64,000 nt of DNA from Euclidia mi (lineage: Eukaryota > Arthropoda > Insecta > Lepidoptera > Erebidae): assembly GCA_944739405.2 (NCBI GenBank), contig OX123191.2, forward strand, positions 2,026,830 through 2,090,829, given 5' to 3'. Position 1 is the stretch's first letter, and each line of letters opens with the position of its first letter. Below the pieces are notes generated by a model. The model did no database searches and was not told the DNA's origin. It saw only the letters and a list, made by a program, of their open reading frames with translations. This document shows positions 10,104 to 21,700 of the stretch, piece after piece. The position numbers and the translations under genes are program-made.

Positions 10104-12842
10104 CTTCTTCCTCTTAGCGTTATTCCAGTTTTCAATCTGGGGTCCGCTTACTAGTCTAAACGGATTTGGCTGAATATTAGCTTTTCCACAGAGCGACTGC
10201 CTGTCTGACCTCCGCAACCCGAAGGGATAGCGATATTCCATGGTTTAGACTAAAGTGTCAGTTTATATATAGTCCTCTTCACCGTGTCCGGTGACAGCGA
10301 CCCAGACTAATTCTCCCTTCTGTTGTGAGCTCTTAGATGACTAGCAAATCCAAACTTGGTTTTGAAAACCCGGTCACACTGTGGACAGAAGAGTTGACCG
10401 GCATCATTGAGAGTGTAGTCATAAGTAGGTTTCGGACGGCTTTTGACTAGGTGACGCTTCCTGTCCAGATCTGCTAGACGACTTTCCTCAAAACGTTCGG
10501 TTGCCTTATAGGTTGAAGTTCGCCAGTTTTCGCGATTCTGAGCCAGCACTTGCCATCGATCAACGGGAAGTCCACAGGCAACAAGGTGTCGCTTAAAGAC
10601 ATCCTTGTACCGCAGGTATTGCCCGCCCTGTGTTCGCTTGCCTTGGGCTAGCTCCGCGTAGAAAACGGTTTTAGGCAATCTATCGGATCCCATGCGCTGT
10701 ACGTGACCACACCATCTCAGCTGGATCTTCATAAGTGTTGCCTCCATACCCATCATACCAGTGCGTCTTAGAACTTCCGTGTTGGGAACATAGTCCTGCC
10801 ATTTTATGTTCAGTATCGACCGCAGACATCGTAAGTGAAACTTGTCGAGCTTTTTAATATCACCTTTGTAGAGACACCAGGTTTCCGCGGCGTAGGTGAG
10901 TATAGGTAGGACCAACGCTTTGTAAACGCATATTTTAGTTTGCAATTTGAGGTCGTGAGATGTCCATACCCTTTGCTTAAGCTTCCCAAATGTAGCAGCT
11001 GCCTTAGCGATCCGTGCTGGAATTTCAGCAGTCAGCTTATTGTCTTTGCAGACTTGGCTTCCGAGGTAGTTAAATTTGGCTACCTCTACTAGTGGCTCAG
11101 AAAGGAGCTCTATTGAACCGCTGTCAGCCGAACATCCCCTTGGTGGTTGTTTAAGGATTTGGGTCTTTTCCACACTGATAACCAGACCAAATCTGCGACA
11201 GGCGCTCTGAAGTGCATTCATGTAATCCTGAAGTGTATCTATACGATCTGCTAATAGGCACACATCGTCGGCATAGAGAACCTCAACTATGGGGACCTTA
11301 GACATCCTAGACTTTGCCTTAAAGCGTGATATATCGAAAACACTTTTGTCAGAGCGGACGTTAAGCTCGATTTTTCCCACACTATGCTTGAGCGCATCAT
11401 TCATTACGGCCGAAAAGTATAGCGCAAATAGCGTCGGAGCCATGACGCAACCCTGCTTCACACCACTGGTTACTTGAATCGGGTCCGAGAAATCATTTTC
11501 GTGTTGAACACGCGCCATCATACCGTCGTGAAACTGGCGAATTATGTTGATGAATTTCTCAGGACATCCAACCTTTTTCAATACAAGCCAGAGAGCATCA
11601 CGTGGCACGCGGTCAAAGGCCTTTTCTAGATCGACAAAGCACATGTACAAGGGCCGGTTTTGTTCGAGGCTTTTCTCCTGGATTTGTTTGACCACGAATA
11701 TGCTATCAACTGTTCCTCTGCCAGGTCTAAAGCCACATTGCGACTCAGGAAGCATTGTTTCAGCAAGATCCACCAAGCGCCGATTTATAATATGGGCCAT
11801 TATCTTCCCAGCCGAAGATAGAAGGGAGATACCCCTGTAAGAACTACACCTAGAGACTTCACCTTTACCTTTACAAAGTTTGCAGATGAGGGCATCCTTC
11901 CAATCTCCAGAGGTACCATTTCGGTTTCCCATACCCTAAGAACTATACTGAACAGCCTATTTTGTATGTAAGGACCGCCGTATCTGTAGATTTCCGATGC
12001 TAAATGATCAGTACCTGGTGTTTTGGCATTCTTTAATCTCTTGATGGCTGATATAAACTCATCAAAAGATGGCGGATCAGCGAGGTCTTTCATAACAGGT
12101 CGACTTTCTAGATTTTCAATGTACGCTATGTCAGTTGTCTGCCCGCAGGGATTCAGAACGTCATTGAAATGTTCAGCCCATCTTTCCAGGATCTGTTTAT
12201 GATCTGTTAGTCTGCAGCTGTCATTACGAGATAATATTGGTGCAGTTATTCTCGTCTTGGGTCCGAAGATGGATTTAAGGCCTTCGAAAAATTTTCCTGT
12301 TTGATTTGTGTCAGCTAAAAGCTGTAGATCTTTCGCTTTGTCCAGCCACCATTGATTTTTGAGCCCACGGATTTTGGATTTTAGCTCTCGGTGTATAGAT
12401 TTCCGTCTATCGGTACTTGTAACAGATCTTAATTCTCTTCTGTAACTTGCCAGTAATGATCGAATTTCGTCGTCCGAATTGTCAAACCAGTCCTGATTTT
12501 TCTTCTGCGGCTTTGGTATGGTGCATGAGACGCTGTCCTGAAGGTGTTTTGCATATGAGCGCCATGCTTCGTCTGGGTTGTCACCATCCTGTATGATTTT
12601 GGTGCCAAAATGATTGTCTAGGTCACGTCTGAGGTTTTCGGACTGAACAAGTGGAGCAACAAATGCACTTACTGACCTTTTATGTCCTGCACGACGAGTA
12701 GGCTTAAATTTTAAGCGCATCCTTGAACGAATGAGACGGTGGTCCGACCAGCACTCTGCACCCCGCATAGCTCTAGTTACTAAAACGTCGCTAAGGTCTT
12801 TCTTGTTTCTTGTCACCATCCTGTTCTAGCCTAGACAAGAGG
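10104..12842 (-). mobile_element. Truncated zinc-finger LINE (mirror copy in the left palindrome arm)
   Basis: Minus-strand copy of the LINE found in full at 14219-18442. It includes the 3' end shared with the tRNA-SINE (10104-10266), the ORF from 10307 upward, and a 29 bp piece of the element's 5' terminus (12814-12842). That piece is joined to the middle of the endonuclease by an internal deletion. The leader and the N-terminal part of the endonuclease are therefore missing. It stands head to head with the full copy. Confidence 0.85.
10307..12819 (-). pseudogene. Zinc-finger LINE ORF, truncated and frameshifted
   Basis: Two overlapping minus-strand frames, 11800-12819 (339 codons) and 10307-11932 (541 codons), together encode the end of the endonuclease, the reverse transcriptase and a C-terminal zinc finger. 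The first starts with a chance ATG in the junction filler, then reads KKDLSDVL and WSDHRLI, the last endonuclease motif. The second holds CFVDLEKAFDRVPR, GVKQGCVMAPTLFALYFS and VLYADDVCLLA. The frames meet near 11910, where a one-base phase shift separates MVPLEIGR from SGDWKDAL. The same shift is present in the other arm, so it predates the duplication. The last 30 residues contain a C-x2-C-x12-H-x3-H finger. The product could not be active because the catalytic N-terminus is absent. Confidence 0.85.
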
Positions 12843-13397
12843 CACCTCTTGTCTAGGCTAGAACAGGATGGTGGCAAAGTTCGGATAAGGACCCTATGTC
12901 TATGGGGTATAATGTGGATCCCTTGCCCAGGGTCATGGGTAAAGACCTTAACGGCTTAGTTGGCGGAGTTGGAGTCCATCAGTACGGTAATTAAGGCGGA
13001 TGAGGCACGTCGTATCAGAAGCGGTGAGAGAGACTCTCAAACCGGTTTTGTAAAGACACCATTAAGTCTTCACCGGTACAAAGGGCGAGCAGTGTCGATA
13101 GGCAAAGGAATTCGGCCTTTGTGGCGGCGAGGCAAGGCACACGGTGGTGTGCCTTAAAGTGCGCAATTCATATTTTATAGTGAATTGCGGCCAACCGCCT
13201 GCATTCTCAATTTCCTGCTGATCGTATCGGCTGCCCGGTCCATCGGCAACTGGACTTTGAGAACGAGAGAGTGGATTTGCATCAGCGCAACTGCTTATCC
13301 ACTTAAATATATTCACGCGCGGATGACCCTGGCTATATTTTTGATTGACTTGCGAACTGTGAAAGCCCTGCGGCGATCGAGAACTGGTGGTGGGGTT
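12224..13397. repeat. First copy of a 1,174 bp block duplicated across the assembly gap
   Basis: Positions 12224-13397 recur at 13598-14771 with a constant offset of 1374, wherever compared. One copy ends and the other begins exactly at the run of Ns. This is the signature of two contig ends that overlap but were scaffolded without merging, not of a biological tandem repeat. Confidence 0.9.
12814..12873. repeat. 29 bp perfect hairpin at the head-to-head LINE junction
   Basis: Arms 12814-12842 and 12845-12873 are perfectly complementary around a 2 nt loop. The right arm is the 5' terminus of the plus-strand LINE (CCTCTTGTCTAGGCTAGAAC and onward). The left arm is its inverted copy and joins the truncated minus-strand LINE. 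It marks the breakpoint at which the mirror copy was made. A second copy lies at 14188-14247 because of the contig overlap. Confidence 0.9.
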
Positions 13398-13597
13398 NNN
13401 NNNNNNNNNNNNNNNNNNNNNNNNNNNNNNNNNNNNNNNNNNNNNNNNNNNNNNNNNNNNNNNNNNNNNNNNNNNNNNNNNNNNNNNNNNNNNNNNNNNN
13501 NNNNNNNNNNNNNNNNNNNNNNNNNNNNNNNNNNNNNNNNNNNNNNNNNNNNNNNNNNNNNNNNNNNNNNNNNNNNNNNNNNNNNNNNNNNNNNNNN
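13398..13597. other. Assembly gap (200 N)
   Basis: Exactly 200 undetermined bases, a conventional scaffold placeholder. Identical sequence on both sides suggests that the true gap is negative (an overlap). Confidence 0.98.
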
Positions 13598-14771
13598 TTA
13601 CGAGATAATATTGGTGCAGTTATTCTCGTCTTGGGTCCGAAGATGGATTTAAGGCCTTCGAAAAATTTTCCTGTTTGATTTGTGTCAGCTAAAAGCTGTA
13701 GATCTTTCGCTTTGTCCAGCCACCATTGATTTTTGAGCCCACGGATTTTGGATTTTAGCTCTCGGTGTATAGATTTCCGTCTATCGGTACTTGTAACAGA
13801 TCTTAATTCTCTTCTGTAACTTGCCAGTAATGATCGAATTTCGTCGTCCGAATTGTCAAACCAGTCCTGATTTTTCTTCTGCGGCTTTGGTATGGTGCAT
13901 GAGACGCTGTCCTGAAGGTGTTTTGCATATGAGCGCCATGCTTCGTCTGGGTTGTCACCATCCTGTATGATTTTGGTGCCAAAATGATTGTCTAGGTCAC
14001 GTCTGAGGTTTTCGGACTGAACAAGTGGAGCAACAAATGCACTTACTGACCTTTTATGTCCTGCACGACGAGTAGGCTTAAATTTTAAGCGCATCCTTGA
14101 ACGAATGAGACGGTGGTCCGACCAGCACTCTGCACCCCGCATAGCTCTAGTTACTAAAACGTCGCTAAGGTCTTTCTTGTTTCTTGTCACCATCCTGTTC
14201 TAGCCTAGACAAGAGGCACCTCTTGTCTAGGCTAGAACAGGATGGTGGCAAAGTTCGGATAAGGACCCTATGTCTATGGGGTATAATGTGGATCCCTTGC
14301 CCAGGGTCATGGGTAAAGACCTTAACGGCTTAGTTGGCGGAGTTGGAGTCCATCAGTACGGTAATTAAGGCGGATGAGGCACGTCGTATCAGAAGCGGTG
14401 AGAGAGACTCTCAAACCGGTTTTGTAAAGACACCATTAAGTCTTCACCGGTACAAAGGGCGAGCAGTGTCGATAGGCAAAGGAATTCGGCCTTTGTGGCG
14501 GCGAGGCAAGGCACACGGTGGTGTGCCTTAAAGTGCGCAATTCATATTTTATAGTGAATTGCGGCCAACCGCCTGCATTCTCAATTTCCTGCTGATCGTA
14601 TCGGCTGCCCGGTCCATCGGCAACTGGACTTTGAGAACGAGAGAGTGGATTTGCATCAGCGCAACTGCTTATCCACTTAAATATATTCACGCGCGGATGA
14701 CCCTGGCTATATTTTTGATTGACTTGCGAACTGTGAAAGCCCTGCGGCGATCGAGAACTGGTGGTGGGGTT
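13598..14771. repeat. Second copy of the block duplicated across the gap
   Basis: Repeats 12224-13397. It includes a partial minus-strand LINE frame (to 14193) that is a redundant view of 12224-12819. In this copy the inner end of the left palindrome arm falls at 14179, so the real spacer between arms is probably 14180-15740 (about 1.56 kb). Confidence 0.9.
14188..14247. repeat. Junction hairpin, copy in the second contig
   Basis: Identical to 12814-12873. Its presence in both contig ends supports the head-to-head junction as a real assembled sequence, not something created by the scaffold join. Confidence 0.85.
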
Positions 14772-17700
14772 GGGATCTTGGTGGATCACCGGCCTTAGCT
14801 GGGACTCGGCACGTAGGCGGTCAGACGAGAGTGGTCGCTCCTGGCCTTGACTGAGACGGAGGGACAGGTTCGGCAGCACGACTGACGACAAAGCAGCCCT
14901 ATTTAGGATCGCTCTGCTTTCCCCAATCCGGGGAGGGGCCTAGAAAAGGTGGCCTAAACATAGTCCGTCTCTCATTCCAATCGGTTGGCAAACCGCAGTC
15001 AACCGAGCACCAACCTTTAGCGGTCGCAAGAAACAAAAAAGGAATATGGCAAAAAACTTTATAATAGGAGCATGGAATGTTCGAACGCTCTTAGATGACG
15101 ACGCTAACCTGTGTCCCGAGAGGAAGACTGCAATCGTAGCAAGAGAGTTATTAAGATACAACGTGGATATAGCTGCTTTGAGCGAAACTCATCTTAGTGA
15201 TAATGGTAGCCTATGTGAGCAGATGGGAGGATATACATATTACTGGATTGGTAAACCATCAGAGGAGCGTGCGGCTAGTGGTGTTGGCTTCGCAGTGCGT
15301 AACAAAATAGCATCAACTTTATATGAACTTCCAAAAGGAATAAATGACCGCATAATGACTTTGCGTCTCCCTGTCAACGACACTAAATATGCACACCTTA
15401 TTAGTATCTATGCACCCACTTTAACAGCTAATGATGACGACAAAACCAAATTCTACCACGATTTGTCTCGTGTTCTCGCTGGAATTCCTCCACAAGACAA
15501 AATAATTTTGCTCGGTGACTTCAATGCTCGCGTTGGTACTGACTACGTAGCATGGAGTGGTGTCATTGGTCGTCATGGAGTTGGCAACTGTAATTCAAAT
15601 GGCTTGGAGCTGCTTACACTGTGTGCAGAGTTTGACCTGTGTCTGACCAATACCTTCTTTCGCTTACCGGAAAAATATAAGACCTCCTGGATGCACCCTC
15701 GATCGAAGCATTGGCATCTTTTGGATTACATAATTGTGCGCAAGAAAGACCTTAGCGACGTTTTAGTAACTAGAGCTATGCGGGGTGCAGAGTGCTGGTC
15801 GGACCACCGTCTCATTCGTTCAAGGATGCGCTTAAAATTTAAGCCTACTCGTCGTGCAGGACATAAAAGGTCAGTAAGTGCATTTGTTGCTCCACTTGTT
15901 CAGTCCGAAAACCTCAGACGTGACCTAGACAATCATTTTGGCACCAAAATCATACAGGATGGTGACAACCCAGACGAAGCATGGCGCTCATATGCAAAAC
16001 ACCTTCAGGACAGCGTCTCATGCACCATACCAAAGCCGCAGAAGAAAAATCAGGACTGGTTTGACAATTCGGACGACGAAATTCGATCATTACTGGCAAG
16101 TTACAGAAGAGAATTAAGATCTGTTACAAGTACCGATAGACGGAAATCTATACACCGAGAGCTAAAATCCAAAATCCGTGGGCTCAAAAATCAATGGTGG
16201 CTGGACAAAGCGAAAGATCTACAGCTTTTAGCTGACACAAATCAAACAGGAAAATTTTTCGAAGGCCTTAAATCCATCTTCGGACCCAAGACGAGAATAA
16301 CTGCACCAATATTATCTCGTAATGACAGCTGCAGACTAACAGATCATAAACAGATCCTGGAAAGATGGGCTGAACATTTCAATGACGTTCTGAATCCCTG
16401 CGGGCAGACAACTGACATAGCGTACATTGAAAATCTAGAAAGTCGACCTGTTATGAAAGACCTCGCTGATCCGCCATCTTTTGATGAGTTTATATCAGCC
16501 ATCAAGAGATTAAAGAATGCCAAAACACCAGGTACTGATCATTTAGCATCGGAAATCTACAGATACGGCGGTCCTTACATACAAAATAGGCTGTTCAGTA
16601 TAGTTCTTAGGGTATGGGAAACCGAAATGGTACCTCTGGAGATTGGAAGGATGCCCTCATCTGCAAACTTTGTAAAGGTAAAGGTGAAGTCTCTAGGTGT
16701 AGTTCTTACAGGGGTATCTCCCTTCTATCTTCGGCTGGGAAGATAATGGCCCATATTATAAATCGGCGCTTGGTGGATCTTGCTGAAACAATGCTTCCTG
16801 AGTCGCAATGTGGCTTTAGACCTGGCAGAGGGACAGTTGATAGCATATTCGTGGTCAAACAAATCCAGGAGAAAAGCCTCGAACAAAACCGGCCCTTGTA
16901 CATGTGCTTTGTCGATCTAGAAAAGGCCTTTGACCGCGTGCCACGTGATGCTCTCTGGCTTGTATTGAAAAAGGTTGGATGTCCTGAGAAATTCATCAAC
17001 ATAATTCGCCAGTTTCACGACGGTATGATGGCGCGTGTTCAACACGAAAATGATTTCTCGGACCCGATTCAAGTAACCAGTGGTGTGAAGCAGGGTTGCG
17101 TCATGGCTCCGACGCTATTTGCGCTATACTTTTCGGCCGTAATGAATGATGCGCTCAAGCATAGTGTGGGAAAAATCGAGCTTAACGTCCGCTCTGACAA
17201 AAGTGTTTTCGATATATCACGCTTTAAGGCAAAGTCTAGGATGTCTAAGGTCCCCATAGTTGAGGTTCTCTATGCCGACGATGTGTGCCTATTAGCAGAT
17301 CGTATAGATACACTTCAGGATTACATGAATGCACTTCAGAGCGCCTGTCGCAGATTTGGTCTGGTTATCAGTGTGGAAAAGACCCAAATCCTTAAACAAC
17401 CACCAAGGGGATGTTCGGCTGACAGCGGTTCAATAGAGCTCCTTTCTGAGCCACTAGTAGAGGTAGCCAAATTTAACTACCTCGGAAGCCAAGTCTGCAA
17501 AGACAATAAGCTGACTGCTGAAATTCCAGCACGGATCGCTAAGGCAGCTGCTACATTTGGGAAGCTTAAGCAAAGGGTATGGACATCTCACGACCTCAAA
17601 TTGCAAACTAAAATATGCGTTTACAAAGCGTTGGTCCTGCCTATACTCACCTACGCCGCGGAAACCTGGTGTCTCTACAAAGGTGATATTAAAAAGCTCG

Positions 17701-18442
17701 ACAAGTTTCACTTACGATGTCTGCGGTCGATACTGAACATAAAATGGCAGGACTATGTTCCCAACACGGAAGTTCTAAGACGCACTGGTATGATGGGTAT
17801 GGAGGCAACACTAATGAAGATCCAGCTGAGATGGTGTGGTCACGTACAGCGCATGGGATCCGATAGATTGCCTAAAACCGTTTTCTACGCGGAGCTAGCC
17901 CAAGGCAAGCGAACACAGGGCGGGCAATACCTGCGGTACAAGGATGTCTTTAAGCGACACCTTGTTGCCTGTGGACTTCCCGTTGATCGATGGCAAGTGC
18001 TGGCTCAGAATCGCGAAAACTGGCGAACTTCAACCTATAAGGCAACCGAACGTTTTGAGGAAAGTCGTCTAGCAGATCTGGACAGGAAGCGTCACCTAGT
18101 CAAAAGCCGTCCGAAACCTACTTATGACTACACTCTCAATGATGCCGGTCAACTCTTCTGTCCACAGTGTGACCGGGTTTTCAAAACCAAGTTTGGATTT
18201 GCTAGTCATCTAAGAGCTCACAACAGAAGGGAGAATTAGTCTGGGTCGCTGTCACCGGACACGGTGAAGAGGACTATATATAAACTGACACTTTAGTCTA
18301 AACCATGGAATATCGCTATCCCTTCGGGTTGCGGAGGTCAGACAGGCAGTCGCTCTGTGGAAAAGCTAATATTCAGCCAAATCCGTTTAGACTAGTAAGC
18401 GGACCCCAGATTGAAAACTGGAATAACGCTAAGAGGAAGAAG
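14219..18442 (+). mobile_element. Zinc-finger LINE, near full-length
   Basis: A 4.2 kb non-LTR element. It has a leader of about 830 bp (14219-15045), an endonuclease-reverse transcriptase-zinc finger ORF, a short 3' UTR and a purine-rich AAGAGGAAGAAG end at 18442. The sequence after 18442 is the inverted copy of the jockey-type LINE, beginning with the mirror of the 17 bp target repeat. From about 18281 to 18440 its 3' end is nearly the same as the 3' half of the tRNA-SINEs at 27364 and 53103. I cannot place the clade securely without a tree. Confidence 0.85.
15046..18239 (+). pseudogene. LINE ORF: APE endonuclease, reverse transcriptase, C2H2 finger (one frameshift)
   Basis: The start at 15046 is followed at once by the endonuclease signature FIIGAWNVRTL. 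Further motifs are ALSETH, LLGDFNARVG and WSDHRLI, so the endonuclease covers about residues 1-250. A linker leads to the reverse transcriptase in the second frame (16614-18239) with CFVDLEKAFDRVPR, QVTSGVKQGCVMAPTLF and VLYADDVCLLA. Next come the thumb (TYAAETWCLY), the RWCGHVQRM tail motif and a terminal C-x2-C-x12-H-x3-H zinc finger (CPQCDRVF to HLRAH). The two frames overlap at 16614-16746 with a one-base phase change near 16633. The ORF is otherwise open over 3.2 kb, so it was active recently. The finger probably binds nucleic acid during target-primed integration; that role is inferred from other LINEs with terminal fingers or knuckles. Confidence 0.88.
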
Positions 18443-18704
18443 ATTCAGGTGAATAGTCAATTAATTGCTTTTGCCATTTATTTAAAATACAAGTGTATTT
18501 CACAGGGCAAGCGAGAATTAGTGCTGTGTGATCGGATAAGGCCAGGTCAATAATGTCAGCACGCCAACATTTTTTAAAGTTATGTGCAAAATTATCGATG
18601 CACGTTGAAGATTCTCTTCCTTGTCTTGTTGGTCTATCCAGAGCTAGTTTAAGATTATAAAAGCAAGCAAGGACGTGATTGGTGAGAAGATGTTCCTGGG
18701 ATCC
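18443..18704 (-). pseudogene. Mirror copy of the jockey-type endonuclease remnant
   Basis: Exact inverted counterpart of 9842-10103, carried along by the palindrome. It does not connect to a downstream reverse transcriptase on this strand. Confidence 0.75.
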
Positions 18705-21700
18705 AACTTACACAACAAAACAAAGGATTACAGAGGCAGCGAATTGCCAAAATCACAAACATTTACCTTTGGGGTTGTCCCGTTTATGCCGAGTTGAAAA
18801 TAGTCTTACCTAGATATATTATAGCTAAACTCTTTCTGCAAAAAATCATCTGGCTACAATGCTGTGAAATGAATTGTAGAAATAAACGAGTTTGAAGGAC
18901 GAGGAACGAGGACAAAGACATCATTACTAAATAAACCTATTCCGCCAAACAAATTTTCGGTATTCACACTGGCTGTAAGAAACGCTAGCATAATAGACTG
19001 ACAATGCTTTTAAGCATACCTCAGAGAGACATTTTCGTGAAGAAATAAATGAAAAGAAATATTTTCTTAGTAAACTAAATTAATACAGGTCCTCTCCCAT
19101 TTTGCTAAGGTATTACCTTAATCTGTCATGGAGCCAACAAAGGGACATAATTTGGTGGTGACTTAGAAGGACAACGGACGCGGTCGATGTTGGAGTTACC
19201 GTTCAGAAGCTTAGGTCGGCAGACTGAATAATACCTTTCAAAGGAGTTACAACTGAAAGGACGTAAAATGGGAATAAGGTACCTACTACTCAAAAGAGGC
19301 GTAGCAAATACAATACAGACAAAAAAGCTTAAAAATTAATTGATTTTGTCGTACAAATACACGGCTTTATATAGTTTATTTCAGCTGTAAAAAAGGTGAC
19401 CAATTTGGTATTTGTAATAAACTAGAGATAAGTGACAGCTAAACCCTAGCTTAGAAACCATCCTGTTTTGCAACACTGCGTTATTTATTTTGATTGTGTA
19501 GCAAGGCCTAACATTACATTGAAATTATTTGATATCGCTAACTTCGATATCGATCATCAGTTATCCGCACATTGCTTACCAAAAAAAATGTGGCAGATAA
19601 GCAAGCAGGCAGCCACATAAGTAGATAGCCAACTATGTAGGTATATATAACAACTAACAATTACCTATTAGGCGAGAGAATAATCAAGATTTTATACTGA
19701 TTGAATCAGACTGTAAGTCAGTTCAGTCAATAAGACAGTAGCAATACTAGTTCCCATCGGAACGTTGATATCAGAGACTCCGGTAGTTTAAGCAAACACT
19801 GCCAATCAGTAAACATTGACATGGTAATAATGATAATGACTCAAGGTAATTAGCATATTACATTGGACACCAACACGAACAAGAAAACAGTATTCAAATG
19901 GGATGAAAATTTAATATTGAAACTATTATATCATACAAGGCAACTCAATACCACTTGATATATAACTTTACTCGGCAACGTGTAAATACATAGTTTACTT
20001 GGCGTTTGCCTTTAGATGACTCGATTTTTTTTACCGAACTGGCAAACTAAATTACTTACCTACTACGTACTACTTTAAAAACTATTTCAAGATATTATGT
20101 ACTCGCACAAGTACTTAAACTGTATGTCACCGGAAAATAATAAGAACCGTAAAAATGTATTTAAAATTCACAGATGTTCATTTGTTTAATCTTTATGTCA
20201 TCTTTATTCCACTTTTTTTTAGTTGTTAGAGTAGTAGGTATTGCATGATTAAAAGTAAAATATTTTTAAGATAAGTAATACTGCGCCTGAAAGAATATTT
20301 GGAGCAAGTTCTAAGTATGATAGCCAGTAAGGATGACAATCGGAGGTATGCAATTTATTAATACTCATATTCTTTTGAGATATTTTTCTCAGCTGTCGGA
20401 CGTGGGGTAATTTTATATAGAAGTTGCAACTTCTCCTTTATTTATGAGAATTGGGCCTCTGTGCAATATAATATCAAATTTCCTCATCAATCATCACTTT
20501 TGAATCGCGCATGTTTTGATATTCATAGCCAACATAATATAGTGATACTAGCTTACATTACACCAAAAGTATTGAATAAAATTTTTTATTAACGATCATT
20601 GCGATTAATACTGCCATGTTATTAGTAGATTAAATACATTACCGAGAAATCAAAAACAAATTATTATGACGTATAACCGTATTCTAGCAAAAATAAAAGA
20701 TAATAATAAAGTTAATGAAAACCAAACGCCTTATACTTACACAATGTTTTACCTTACACATTTTTGTTGTGTTTGGGAACTGCCGTTAAATAAATCGTTT
20801 TTATTTTATTTTAGTCTGAAATTAACTATGATATCTGCTTTAACCAGGATCTCTGATATAATAATATCAGGGTTCGCTGTATATTGCCGCAGACCCATAT
20901 TAAGTTAGCCGTTTATTAAGTTTGTTTGTAAATCATTCTTTAAAAATAACCTAAGACAATGTAAAAATGTGTGCTCAATTTTAGGCTTACCATATTTGAA
21001 CTCAAAGTAGTAAGTCATCATGAAATATTCTAGCGTTATTCCGGTTACATCCAATATTTTTGCTTTGGAGTCTAGGGAGCCTAGTCAGGTTGGATACTAC
21101 ATAGTTGCTATAAATAACAAATGTAACAAAATAATACCGAAAACATAATAGTTTTCGGTATATGTATCAGTTAGATTGATAGTGTAGATATTTTTAGACA
21201 TCATTTTCAAATTACTTTTTATTATTAATTCACACCAAGCTCTCCAAGAATACGGATGCTAATTATTTAATAATGATCAAATAAAACTACAGCTTCCACC
21301 AAGTCAACTTCAATTTGTTTTTATGTAAGACCTCGACAAATTCTCCATCCGACACCCAAATTGCTTTTCAGAGTGCTCTCAACTGCCTCAATCACACTGT
21401 TTTTCCATCAGTTTATATAAATGACGGGCCATTTAGCTTTATGTACGTTATCAGAGTCGGACTGTAGCCAATAAAGTGTTGGTAAATATGCAATTATAAT
21501 AACTAGTTGTAGTCTGATAATGGTTACGGGAGACATTCGCACTCGTGCCGCGGCTGATTGTATTCGTGTATCATTTTTACAGGCGGAGATAAAAGGAAGG
21601 ACGGCCTTGGTGGTTGGGAATGACAGCTGTTGGAGCGGAATGGTAAGGTGTGTTATTTGTCTAAATTTGTAGAAAATACGTGTTATAACATCTATAGACA

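Larger units (their letters stand above)
6249..12805 (+). repeat. Left arm of a 6.56 kb inverted repeat (giant palindrome)
   Basis: Every position x tested pairs with 28546 - x in the right arm. Five mirrored open frames give exactly this sum, so there is no net indel over 6,557 bp. By eye I found only two substitutions, 7690/20856 and 9593/18953. The arm contains about 3.6 kb of sequence that looks non-transposon, the 5' remnant of a jockey-type LINE and a minus-strand truncated zinc-finger LINE. The outer edge is where left and right flanks stop matching, after an AAAAGAC/GTCTTTT pair. At the inner edge the heptamer TTTCTTG is repeated once as filler. Confidence 0.9.

Noticed and set aside
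10104..18442. Head-to-head LINEs explained by twin priming (5' inversion)
   Set aside because: Twin priming inverts only element sequence. Here the inversion also includes 3.8 kb beyond the LINE 3' end on both sides.
18305..18553. 82-codon ORF MEYRYPFGLRR and onward (also at 9993-10241 and in part at 27530)
   Set aside because: It is the translated 3' terminus shared by the LINE and SINE and runs into flanking sequence. It is not a protein gene.
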